From Candidatus Aminicenantota bacterium (lineage in GTDB: Bacteria; Acidobacteriota; Aminicenantia; Aminicenantales; Aminicenantaceae): a stretch of DNA of 35,595 nucleotides. Both the position numbers and the translations under genes were made by a program. The stretch lies in NCBI GenBank assembly GCA_030612445.1, contig JAUWNW010000015.1, positions 1-35,595 on the forward strand, given 5' to 3'. Of this stretch, positions 27,491 to 34,350 are shown one piece after another. Every line of letters begins with the position of its first letter. The stretch's first letter is position 1. The notes beneath the pieces were generated by a model. That model did not search any database. It saw only the letters and a program-made list of their open reading frames with translations, and was not told the DNA's origin.

Positions 27491-27542
27491 AATGAAATTC
27501 AGGTGTGGTTGGGGCTCGCTTCAACCACACCTGAATTTCATT
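27491..27542. repeat. Perfect 21-bp inverted repeat with 10-base loop
   Basis: Positions 27491-27511 and 27522-27542 are exact reverse complements (AATGAAATTCAGG... and ...CCTGAATTTCATT), with loop GGGCTCGCTT. There is no T tract on either side, so a standard terminator is unlikely. It lies in a 230-base gap between the mobile repeat and the YHS gene and matches no other place in the window. Confidence 0.85.
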
Positions 27543-27629
27543 AGATATAAATAATGAATAACTTAGAAAAACCGTTTCAAATTCTTTAGCGTAAAATTGT
27601 GCTTTTTTGGAAATTTTCTGCCTTCTCGA

Positions 27630-27658
27630 TTGACATAATTTATAAAATCATCTACATT
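27630..27658 (+). promoter_or_regulatory. Promoter of the YHS-domain gene
   Basis: TTGACA (27630-27635) and TACATT (27653-27658) are 17 bases apart. The -10 ends seven bases before the ATG at 27666, so the transcript would be leaderless or nearly so. Confidence 0.6.
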
Positions 27659-27665
27659 TTAGGGC

Positions 27666-27920
27666 ATGAGCCTGTTTAGAATCTTTTTTTATGCTTTGCT
27701 TTTTTTTGTTATTTATAAAATCGCCCGTTTTTTTTCTTCTCTCAATAAACACAACAGCTCTTCTCAGCCAAAACATAAAGCTTCGGGAAAAATGGTACAC
27801 GACAAAATTTGCAATACCTACTTACCAATAGAAGACGCTATAAAAGAAATCCACAACGGGAATGAATATTTTTTTTGCTCAGAAACCTGCCGGCAAAAAT
27901 TCCTGCAAAATAAAAATTGA
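27666..27920 (+). CDS. Membrane-anchored YHS-domain protein
   Basis: The 84-residue protein has one N-terminal membrane helix (LFRIFFYALLFFVIYKIA). After a Ser/Lys linker comes a short YHS-like domain: MVHDKICNTYLPIEDAI then EYFFCSETCRQKFLQ. The cysteines in KICNTY, FFCSE and ETC are the probable metal ligands. YHS domains occur in metal-handling or sensing proteins and as small stand-alone proteins; no specific role is known here. The stop directly abuts the stop of the convergent cupin gene. Confidence 0.8.
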   Translation: MSLFRIFFYALLFFVIYKIARFFSSLNKHNSSSQPKHKASGKMVHDKICNTYLPIEDAIKEIHNGNEYFFCSETCRQKFLQNKN

Positions 27921-28244
27921 TCAGGGAGCAAGACTCCAGGCATCAATAGTAATACTCTCTGTGATGCTTTCCTGCTCATGTTCAAAACTGGCAGGAACTA
28001 TATAAGATTCTCCGGTCTCAACCGTAAACTCCTCTTTTTTTCCATTCACTTCTATTTTTATTTTCTGCTTGCCCTTTAAAACTGTAGTTACCTGCTCATA
28101 GGAATGCTTATGGGAAGGAACTTTTGATCCTTTCTTATATTTGAATTTTGCCATTAATATATCTTTACCACAGGCCAGAGTACAGCGTTTTACTCCCTCA
28201 AAAACCTCTATCTCGACTTGCTGGTCTTTTTTTATTTTTAGCAT
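27921..28244 (-). CDS. Small single-domain cupin
   Basis: The 107-residue protein forms one double-stranded beta-helix. The first cupin motif is KGSKVPSHKHSYEQVTTVLKG, with two His and one Glu as metal ligands. The second is ETGESYIVPASFEHEQESI, with the last His. Such small cupins bind metal or small ligands and often have no known reaction. TCTCC on the plus strand just upstream gives a GGAGA ribosome site. It is convergent with the YHS gene and lies downstream of acylphosphatase on the same strand with a 38-base gap, so it may share its transcript. Confidence 0.85.
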   Translation of the reverse strand: MLKIKKDQQVEIEVFEGVKRCTLACGKDILMAKFKYKKGSKVPSHKHSYEQVTTVLKGKQKIKIEVNGKKEEFTVETGESYIVPASFEHEQESITESITIDAWSLAP

Positions 28245-28282
28245 TTTTCTCTCCTAAAGCAGGCAGTTCCAAAATTATACTT

Positions 28283-28558
28283 TTACCAGGTAATCTTAAA
28301 ATCACTGAACTCCCCTTCGCAATCACTCCACTCTATATCAGTGTTATCTACCCGGGCCATTGAGGGCCCTTCTTTTAATTTTTTAATTAATTTTCTGATT
28401 TTATCCTCATTCCCATTAACAAGAGCCGCGACTCCCCCATCCCGCAAATTTTTTACCCACCCGGTTAATCCAAGGGAAGATGCCCATCTCTGAGTATAAT
28501 CCCGAAAGCATACACCCTGGACACGGCCTGTAACGATTATTTTTGCGCTAACCATCAT
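28283..28558 (-). CDS. acyP: Acylphosphatase
   Basis: Acylphosphatase hydrolyses carboxyl-phosphate bonds such as acetyl phosphate. The 91-residue protein carries the signature GRVQGVCFRDYT with catalytic R19 and GWVKNLRDG with catalytic N37, plus the typical C-terminal strand. Two consecutive ATG codons (28558 and 28555) could serve as start. No ribosome site is visible: the start codon directly abuts a 34-bp mobile repeat whose flanking TTAA shares a base with the ATG, so the insertion may have displaced the original control region. Confidence 0.93.
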   Translation of the reverse strand: MMVSAKIIVTGRVQGVCFRDYTQRWASSLGLTGWVKNLRDGGVAALVNGNEDKIRKLIKKLKEGPSMARVDNTDIEWSDCEGEFSDFKITW

Positions 28559-28561
28559 TAA

Positions 28562-28595
28562 CTTGTACTATACATAAAAACGTGAATAATCCAAT
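28562..28595 (-). mobile_element. Minimal 34-bp TTAA-type element (two ends fused)
   Basis: The sequence consists of CTTGTACTATACATAAAAA joined to CGTGAATAATCCAAT, which are the right and left termini of the family with nothing between. TTAA lies on both sides (28558-28561 and 28596-28599). It sits immediately upstream of the acylphosphatase start. Confidence 0.7.
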
Positions 28596-28647
28596 TTAAT
28601 TATTATAATAATTTTATCATAAGTTTTAAAAATTTCAAACTTATCAA

Positions 28648-28676
28648 TTGACAAAATTTCAAACAATTGATAATTC
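28648..28676 (+). promoter_or_regulatory. Promoter of thiD
   Basis: TTGACA (28648-28653) and TAATTC (28671-28676) are 17 bases apart. Transcription would begin near 28683, which rules out the TTG at 28667 as translation start and supports TTG at 28691. Confidence 0.6.
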
Positions 28677-28690
28677 ATAAGGTAAGTATA

Positions 28691-29461
28691 TTGAAAAAAA
28701 TCCTAATTTCTGTAGCAGGCTATGATCCCACATCCGGTGCCGGCAGCTCACTTGACCTTAAAGTCTTCCTTTCGCTTGGTTATTATGGAATCGGAATTCT
28801 GACTTCCATCACAGTGCAAAATACTCAAAAAATCAATAAAATAAAATGTCTACCTTACGATTTTATTTTGGACCAATACCGGACTGTTAGAGATGACATA
28901 GAATTCTCCGGAATTAAAATCGGGATGCTCGGCTGCAAGGAAACTATTCCAGTTATAGATAAAATCCTGTCTCAGAATAAAGGTAAACCCATCGTTGTAG
29001 ACCCGGTCTTTAAATCCAGTTCCGGAACCTGGCTGTTGGAAGATAATTCAATTTCTGACTATCTCTCAATATTAAAGGGAAAAGCCTCTATTTTAACCCC
29101 GAACCTTGAGGAAACAGCACTTATATGCGGAAAAAAAATCAGTGATAAGCAGGATATGCAGGCAGCCGCCAAAAATATTTTCCAAACCTATCATATTCCC
29201 TGCTTGATAAAAGGCGGACATCTTTCCGGACAGGCTATAGACCTGTTCTACAACGGGCATGAATATCATTTTATGGAAAGGGCAAAGCTCAATAAAACTG
29301 TCCACGGAACCGGTTGTTTTCTGTCTTCCAGTATACTCTGCTATCTAGCAAATGGGGAAAGCCTCCTTCAGGCCTGTAAGCTTGCTGGCCGGCTTACTCA
29401 TCAGGCAATTCAAAAAGCCATCCCTTTAGGTAAAGGGCAGAGTATAATAGCGGACATATAA
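28691..29461 (+). CDS. thiD: Hydroxymethylpyrimidine/phosphomethylpyrimidine kinase
   Basis: ThiD phosphorylates HMP and HMP-phosphate in the pyrimidine branch of thiamine synthesis. The 256-residue ribokinase-fold protein has SVAGYDPTSGAGSSLDLK at the start (usually AGSDPSGGAG), then GIKIGML, PIVVDPVFKSSSG, LTPNLEETALI, CLIKGGHL and the anion-hole motif HGTGCFLSSS near residue 207. The start is TTG at 28691, with AAGGT about seven bases upstream. An in-frame TTG at 28667 lies before the predicted transcription start and gives a non-family extension. No other thiamine gene or TPP riboswitch is nearby, so it may act in salvage. Confidence 0.9.
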   Translation: MKKILISVAGYDPTSGAGSSLDLKVFLSLGYYGIGILTSITVQNTQKINKIKCLPYDFILDQYRTVRDDIEFSGIKIGMLGCKETIPVIDKILSQNKGKPIVVDPVFKSSSGTWLLEDNSISDYLSILKGKASILTPNLEETALICGKKISDKQDMQAAAKNIFQTYHIPCLIKGGHLSGQAIDLFYNGHEYHFMERAKLNKTVHGTGCFLSSSILCYLANGESLLQACKLAGRLTHQAIQKAIPLGKGQSIIADI

Positions 29462-29832
29462 AATGCATAATTTTACGCGGAGGACGCGGATAAACAAGGC
29501 GCTTTTTCTTTTTTGGCTTGCATCCAAAAAATAAAAAGCACTTTCCAATTTCTGCTGGGGCACAAAATGAAAACCTTTAGGAAAGGCAGGAAAAACAGAA
29601 ACTTCAGGGAAATCAGGAAAAGCAGGAAAACCTTTATCTAAACTTACTTTGCAAGGCAAAGTGATGAAGGGTTGATTTGTTTTGCCAATTCATTGGGAAA
29701 AGAAATCAACATTAGGCTTTTATCCGTGTCTAATGCGTTCTCGTTTTTTCCGTGTCCTCCGCGTCCTCAGTGTAAAATTCTATTTTTCTTAACGTTTTTA
29801 CATCAACTGACCTGATTCTTGCTTAAGGCTCA
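29462..29832. repeat. Modular hairpin repeat, copy C
   Basis: The whole thiD to binding-protein spacer is one repeat. In order it has TTTTACGCGGAGGACGCGG, a 16-bp hairpin (29501-29516 with 29524-29539, one mismatch), a CAAAATGAAAACCTTTAG string, a nonamer array, ACTTTGC/GCAAAGT (29646-29652, 29656-29662), TGATGAAGGGTTG, a long imperfect hairpin (29671-29686 with 29695-29710) and CCGTGTCCTCCGCGTCCTC. It closes with the 31-base edge (29802-29832) shared with copy B. Order and orientation match copy A. Confidence 0.8.
29576..29634 (+). repeat. Nonamer tandem array CAGGAAAAR inside copy C
   Basis: Successive units near 9 bases read CAGGAAAAA, CAGAAACTT, CAGGGAAAT, CAGGAAAAG and CAGGAAAAC. The same units, on the opposite strand, fill the dinB-dnaE spacer at 34250-34350. 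Copy A lacks this insert. Confidence 0.75.
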
Positions 29833-29856
29833 TCGTAATAATGGATACCTGATTTT

Positions 29857-30834
29857 TTATTGGCTAATTAGTTTATCTGCTCTTTTAAGAATTTCTTCAG
29901 AAAAGATAACACCCTGTTTTTTGGCCACTTCTAAATTGATATAGAGTTTAGCATTACTCATATACTGAAAAGAAATATTTTTCGGGCTTATCCCCTCTTT
30001 TACCTTAAGAGCGATTTTACCTGCTTTGTATCCCATATTAAAAAAATCCCAGCCTAAAGCAGCGCAGGCACCAAGTTCAGTAGATTGAAGAAAACCGCCA
30101 AATAAAGGAACCGCATTTTCAGCTGCGACGATTCCCAGAGCCTCAAATGAATCATTGATGGTATTGTCCGATATCTGATAAATTACATCAATTCTCTTAT
30201 TCATAAGAACTTGAGCAGACAAGAGAACTTCACTCGAGTTGGCAACAGGAACAGCCACAATATCCAACCCCAGTTCCTCCGCTCCTTCTCTGGCAAGTTC
30301 TAAATAGTAGTTTGAATTCAATTCAGATGGAGTCCAGAGCGTCCCGATCCTTTCAGCTTCAGGAAACATTTCCTTAATCGTAGCAAGAGCTTGTTTAATA
30401 GGACCTTCAGAAGAGACTCCGGAAACATTGCTTAGATGATCCTCAGACGAAATCCCGGCTCCAGCCAGGTAAGGATTTGCCACAGAAGAAAAAACGATCG
30501 GTATTTTCCTGGTAGCATGTAAAGCAGCCTGCAGACATGGAGTTGACAAAGGAACAATCATATCGACTTTCCCGCTTATAAATTCCATGGCTATTCTCTG
30601 GACTTCTGACACATCTCCGTTCCCGTTTTTCGCCAGGATCCTGATATTTTCTCCGTCCTTATAGTTACCATCTTCCAGAGCCTGGACAAATCCCCTGCGA
30701 ACCTCGTTTAAGGTAGGGGCATCATTGACCTGAAATATTCCTACAGTATAAATATCAGATTTCTTCTCAATTGAGCAAAACGGGAGAATTGAAAGTACTG
30801 TTAATAGAACAAAAATCCTTTTTATAGCTTTCAT
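29857..30834 (-). CDS. ABC-type substrate-binding protein (TrpX-like family)
   Basis: This is a periplasmic binding protein of the family typified by TrpX, in which some members bind tryptophan or tyrosine; the ligand here is unknown. It has 325 residues. The signal sequence (KRIFVLLTVLSILPFC) ends at Cys20, so a lipoprotein is possible, though LPFC is not a classical lipobox. The mature part begins YTVGIFQVNDAPTLNEVRRGF and includes FISGKVDMIVPLSTPCLQAA, KIPIVFSSVANPYLAG, RIGTLWTPSELNSNYY and GWDFFNMGYKAGKIA, all in the family order. No permease or ATPase gene is adjacent, so its transporter partners are elsewhere or it acts as a sensor-type binding protein. A solo mobile-repeat end is 26 bases upstream. 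Confidence 0.88.
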   Translation of the reverse strand: MKAIKRIFVLLTVLSILPFCSIEKKSDIYTVGIFQVNDAPTLNEVRRGFVQALEDGNYKDGENIRILAKNGNGDVSEVQRIAMEFISGKVDMIVPLSTPCLQAALHATRKIPIVFSSVANPYLAGAGISSEDHLSNVSGVSSEGPIKQALATIKEMFPEAERIGTLWTPSELNSNYYLELAREGAEELGLDIVAVPVANSSEVLLSAQVLMNKRIDVIYQISDNTINDSFEALGIVAAENAVPLFGGFLQSTELGACAALGWDFFNMGYKAGKIALKVKEGISPKNISFQYMSNAKLYINLEVAKKQGVIFSEEILKRADKLISQ

Positions 30835-30859
30835 GTTTATCTAAACAAAAAATATCTAT

Positions 30860-30887
30860 CCTTAACTATTCATAAAAAATATCGACG
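30860..30887 (-). repeat. Solo right end of the TTAA-type mobile repeat
   Basis: CCTTAACTATTCATAAAA followed by AATATCGACG matches the right terminus of the family (compare 14589 and 27184). No partner end is visible. It lies in the leader of the binding-protein gene. Confidence 0.6.
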
Positions 30888-30956
30888 TTTATAGTACCTG
30901 GAAAATAGAAAATAGTAAATAGCGAGACTAGAGTTCCCTCATTTTTTTCAAACTTG

Positions 30957-31130
30957 CAGAGGTGAGGGCTGGATACTGGTAAGTCCCTGCGAAAGACAGG
31001 GATTTCCCCCAGCGAGGAAATCCCTTCCTGTCCTCACAACGCTCTCCTCGAGATTCCCTCGAGGAACCATGCCCGCATTGTTCCGGATGGCTTTTTCCGG
31101 GATTTACCAGTATCCAGGCCAGCTCTCTCG
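30957..31130. other. Multi-branched palindromic region of unknown function
   Basis: An outer stem pairs 30969-30987 (CTGGATACTGGTAAGTCCC) with 31099-31117, 19 positions with one G-T-type mismatch. Inside are CCTG/CAGG (30986-30989, 30997-31000), a perfect GGGATTTCC/GGAAATCCC hairpin (30999-31007, 31016-31024), CCTCGAG/CTCGAGG (31046-31052, 31058-31064) and a CCGG/CCGG hairpin (about 31083-31100). Some arms overlap, so alternative folds exist. The region is G+C-richer than its surroundings, has no gene and has no second copy here. It fits no RNA class or recombination site I recognise. Confidence 0.7.
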
Positions 31131-31164
31131 GTAGTGATAAAATTAGAAGGTAACTCCAGAGATA

Positions 31165-31280
31165 GGTTTACATTTTGGGCAAAGCCCAAAATTGAAAAGT
31201 ACTTTTTATTTTTTGGATGAAAGCCAAAAAAGAAAAAGCATCTTGGTTCTATCTGTGTCTATCCGCGTAAATCCGCCTCT
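31165..31280. repeat. Modular hairpin repeat, partial copy D
   Basis: TTTTGGGC/GCCCAAAA (31173-31180, 31184-31191) is followed by an A/T hairpin (31201-31216 with 31224-31239, the reverse complement of that in copy C) and TATCCGCGTAAATCCGCC. Only two of the four modules are present, and their arrangement is rearranged relative to copies A and C. Confidence 0.65.
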
Positions 31281-31289
31281 AATTCTGCC

Positions 31290-31379
31290 TTACCCCCTAA
31301 TCCTTAATCCATAATCCTGACTTTTCCCACATTTCCCGTTTCACGTTTCACATTTCACGGTTTTTCCCATTTTCTATTT
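31290..31379. repeat. Short tandem oligomer repeats downstream of dnaE
   Basis: CCTAATCCTTAATCCATAATCC is made of TAATCC units like those at 11000-11030. It is followed by TTTCACGTTTCACATTTCACG and CCCATTTTCTATTTTC. These low-complexity units run up to the dnaE stop codon and could evolve by slippage. Confidence 0.6.
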
Positions 31380-34181
31380 TCAGAAGTCTCTAAAGGTACA
31401 GTTGAAAATTTTCGGTATCCCAGTCCGGTCACGGCGGACATCTCCCTGTAAAAAGCAGGCCGGCGGAGAACCGACTGTCAGGCATTTTTTTTCTCCCACC
31501 CCTTCGAGCAGGCCGGTCTCATCCTCAAAAAGAAAAAAGTACTTAGGAGAGTTGGTTGTTCCTTTAAGGCGGGCATCCACTACCCTGACCATAAGCTCAA
31601 CCCTCAGCCCGAATCTATCTTTTAGATCCTTTATCCGCAGCAAAGGTCTTTCCCCCTCAATAAGCGACAGGGAATCGCCTTCAGGCTCGAAACCAAGGGA
31701 TTCGACCAGCATGCGCCTTTTTTGTTTTGCATCCAGGTCAGGCACTCTGCCAATACCCTCGACCCCCCGGAAATAGGAGAGGACCTGTCTTGTCCGCTTA
31801 GGCTCCAGGGAGTCAAAGGCCCCGGCCTTAATAAGAGTAAAAAGCTCAGGCTTGGCCAGAGACACACGAAAAAGAAAATCCTCAATGGACTGATATTGAC
31901 CCTTTTTCCTCTCTTCGATTATCTTTTCTGCGGTCTTAACAGCAAGCCCTTTGATCGCGATCAACCCCACCCGGATAGCTTTTTTTTCCACCTCAAAAAA
32001 ATAGCTGCTGGAGGTGATATCCGGTCCTAATATCTTTATTCCCCATCTTTTAACCTCTTCGATGTATTCTGCCGGGTCGTAATAACCGCCGCCTGCATTC
32101 AGCACCCCGGTCAGGTAAGGAAGCGGGTAGTGGGCCTTCAAATACACGGCCTGGTAAGCCACCCGCGCATATGAGGCGCTGTGAGCCTTATTAAAAGAAT
32201 AGGATGAAAATTTATCCATAACCTCCCATAACTTCTTCATCTCCCCTGAATTGTACCCCCGCCTGTCTGCTTCGCGAAAAAAATTATTTTTAAGCCGTTT
32301 ATCTGCCTGTTTTTTTTTAAAACAGCGGCGGAGCAGGTCAGCCTCATCCGCCGACATTCCCGCTACTCTTTCAGCAATCTGCATCACCTGTTCCTCATAC
32401 AACAAAATACCCTCCGTCTCAGGAAGTATTTTTGCTAGAAAAGGATCAGATCGCCCAGGCCTGCCTTCCCGGCTACAAAGAAGGGCCTGTTTCATACCGC
32501 TTCTGGTAGGGCCAGGTCTGATAAGCGCCAGGGCCTGTGTCAGCTCATAAATGTTTTCCGGCTGCAGGCGGCGCAGAAGGTTCATCATCGCCGGGCTCTC
32601 CACCTGAAAACAGCCAATGGTGCGGGCCTTCTTAAGGATGGTATAGGCTTTTTTATCCCGGAGAGGAATCTTTCGGAGATTCAGGGATTTCAGGGTAGAT
32701 GATACTGCTGCTAACCCCCTAACTGAAAGCAGATCAAGCTTGATAAGCCGCAGATCCTCGACCGCATCCCGGTCAAAATGGGACATTATCAGGCCCCGGG
32801 CAGACTTTTCCAGAGGAAGATAACGGTCAGCCGGTGCCGGAGTCAAAATAACCCCCCCTACATGCAGAGAGTTCTCACAGTATACGGAAGTAAGATCCGC
32901 AGCGGCCTTCCATATCTCAGCATAACCCGGGGGAGACCTGTCTTTTTTAAGAAAATCAGGCTGAGCAAAAAGAGGGACCCTCTTGCTCATAGATCTGGCC
33001 TCAGCCGGAGGCCGGCCAAAGGCGCGGGCAGTCTCATACAGAGCCGAGCGGGCCCGGTAATTCTTCAGGCTGCAGACAAAAGCAGCTCCGGTTTTCCCCT
33101 GCCCGTATTTTTTTAGAACATAAGCAAGCACCTGGTCCCTTTTCCGGGAATCAAAATCCAGATCAAAATCCGGAGGGTCGTCCCTGCCTCTATTGAGAAA
33201 CCGCTCAAAATAAAGGTCGAACTCAACCGGGTCGATGTGAGAGATGCCCAGAAGGTAAGCCAGATAAGAGGAAGCGCCAGATCCTTTGAGGTTATGCAGG
33301 ATACCCTGGCTGCGGGCAAACTGCACTACATCAAGCACGACTAGAAAATAAGGGGCAAAGCCCGATCTCTCTACCACATTTAGTTCCATCTGCGCCCGCT
33401 GTCTCTCCTTCCAATTCAGGTCAGCCCTCTCCCTGAGCTTTTCCCTTACTATTTCCCGCAGGGTCACAGCAAAAAGGCCATCCGGCAGGGGCGGGACAAT
33501 ATCCATAAAAGAAAACTCGCATTTCTCAGCCACCTCGTATGTCATCTGAAAGAGTCCCTTTGCCCGGGAGCCAAACTTTTTTAAAGCCAGGTCATGCTGC
33601 TCAGGCCCAAAGAGCGGCATCCGGCCGCCAAATCTCGCTTTCTGGGGAGGGAAAGGAATCTTTTTTTCCATAGCGTAAAGGAGAAGAAGCCTTTCCGGGT
33701 TTTTAACAAACTTAAGAGGATTTGCCCATACAACCTGCAGGCCGTATTCTTCAGCCCAGGCGCGAGTGGTTAAAAAATTATAAAAATCAACACCCAGGTA
33801 AAAATCCTCCCCTGCAGCCGTACTGACATCTTCCGGAAACTGCAGGTCTCCCCGGCGGGAAATAAAAATAACCACGAGGCCTTCACATTTATCTATCTTT
33901 TTCCGGTTGAGGATCTCCATTAAATTCCAGTAACCCTCCCGGTTTTTAACAATAAACAAAAATCGCTGCTTCTTGACCTCAATTTCACATCCGAAAAGGG
34001 GAGAAAACCCAGTTTCCCGGGCCGCCCGATTCCAACGGCCCCAGGCATAGAGATTTTCAATATCGGAGAGAGCAGCTGCCGGGAGCTTTTTCCGGAAGAC
34101 CCAGGAAGCCAGCTCTGCAAGAACAGCCCCACCTCTGCCTTTACTGTAAACGGAATGAACTCGCAAAGGAATATATTTCAT
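31380..34181 (-). CDS. Short DnaE-type DNA polymerase III alpha subunit, probably DnaE2-like
   Basis: This C-family DNA polymerase is only 933 residues long, against about 1160 for replicative DnaE and about 1050 for DnaE2. The catalytic aspartates are intact: PDFDLDF (337-343, D340 and D342) and LIKLDLLSVRGL (D483). GSGASSYLAYLLGIS (300-314), HVGGVILTP (440-448), LIRPGPTRSGM and LLYEEQVMQIAERVAGM are typical. A helix-hairpin-helix region (VGLIAIKGLAVKTAEKII) and an OB fold end the protein. The N-terminal PHP domain is degenerate: RVHS replaces the usual HxHS, and SDIEN replaces TDHGN. Its position directly after dinB suggests lesion bypass, as in ImuB-DnaE2 cassettes, rather than chromosome replication. 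G+C is clearly higher than in most of the window. The start has GGGAAG just upstream. Confidence 0.88.
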   Translation of the reverse strand: MKYIPLRVHSVYSKGRGGAVLAELASWVFRKKLPAAALSDIENLYAWGRWNRAARETGFSPLFGCEIEVKKQRFLFIVKNREGYWNLMEILNRKKIDKCEGLVVIFISRRGDLQFPEDVSTAAGEDFYLGVDFYNFLTTRAWAEEYGLQVVWANPLKFVKNPERLLLLYAMEKKIPFPPQKARFGGRMPLFGPEQHDLALKKFGSRAKGLFQMTYEVAEKCEFSFMDIVPPLPDGLFAVTLREIVREKLRERADLNWKERQRAQMELNVVERSGFAPYFLVVLDVVQFARSQGILHNLKGSGASSYLAYLLGISHIDPVEFDLYFERFLNRGRDDPPDFDLDFDSRKRDQVLAYVLKKYGQGKTGAAFVCSLKNYRARSALYETARAFGRPPAEARSMSKRVPLFAQPDFLKKDRSPPGYAEIWKAAADLTSVYCENSLHVGGVILTPAPADRYLPLEKSARGLIMSHFDRDAVEDLRLIKLDLLSVRGLAAVSSTLKSLNLRKIPLRDKKAYTILKKARTIGCFQVESPAMMNLLRRLQPENIYELTQALALIRPGPTRSGMKQALLCSREGRPGRSDPFLAKILPETEGILLYEEQVMQIAERVAGMSADEADLLRRCFKKKQADKRLKNNFFREADRRGYNSGEMKKLWEVMDKFSSYSFNKAHSASYARVAYQAVYLKAHYPLPYLTGVLNAGGGYYDPAEYIEEVKRWGIKILGPDITSSSYFFEVEKKAIRVGLIAIKGLAVKTAEKIIEERKKGQYQSIEDFLFRVSLAKPELFTLIKAGAFDSLEPKRTRQVLSYFRGVEGIGRVPDLDAKQKRRMLVESLGFEPEGDSLSLIEGERPLLRIKDLKDRFGLRVELMVRVVDARLKGTTNSPKYFFLFEDETGLLEGVGEKKCLTVGSPPACFLQGDVRRDRTGIPKIFNCTFRDF

Positions 34182-34249
34182 TGCTTCCCTGTTAAAGATT
34201 CATGGCTTCATTGTTAAAATCATACTGCCGCCTGTGCCCTGAGCTTATT

Positions 34250-34350
34250 TGTTTTCCTGCCTTTTCTGCTTTTCCTGCTTTTCTGTTTTTCCTGTTTTTT
34301 CTGTAGTTTCTGTTTTTCCTGCTTTTCCTGCTTTTCCTGTAGTTTCTGCT
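34250..34350 (-). repeat. Nonamer tandem array in the dinB-dnaE spacer
   Basis: On the minus strand about eleven units of roughly nine bases follow the dinB stop: CAGGAAAAG, CAGGAAAAA, CAGAAACTA, CAGAAAAAA and similar. The array abuts the dinB stop codon. The transcript would be purine-rich and contain many AGGA motifs like ribosome sites, but without start codons at proper distance. A plain CATTGCTTC and GGCTTCATTGTTAAAA duplication follows at 34178-34219, also seen at 14654-14674. Confidence 0.8.

Noticed and set aside
27336-27530. Minus-strand frame of 64 codons
   Set aside because: It crosses from the perfect hairpin into the mobile element; composition follows the repeat and no motif is seen.
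28600-28690. TPP riboswitch upstream of thiD
   Set aside because: The predicted transcription start leaves a leader of only about eight bases, and no TPP-element motif (such as CTGAGA) is present.
29426-29659. Minus-strand open frame of 77 codons with Phe/Pro repeats
   Set aside because: It runs through the modular repeat and nonamer array; its residue repeats come from the DNA repeats, and it has no ribosome site.
34250-34350. CRISPR array
   Set aside because: Units are only about nine bases with no unique spacers and no cas genes; it is a plain tandem repeat.
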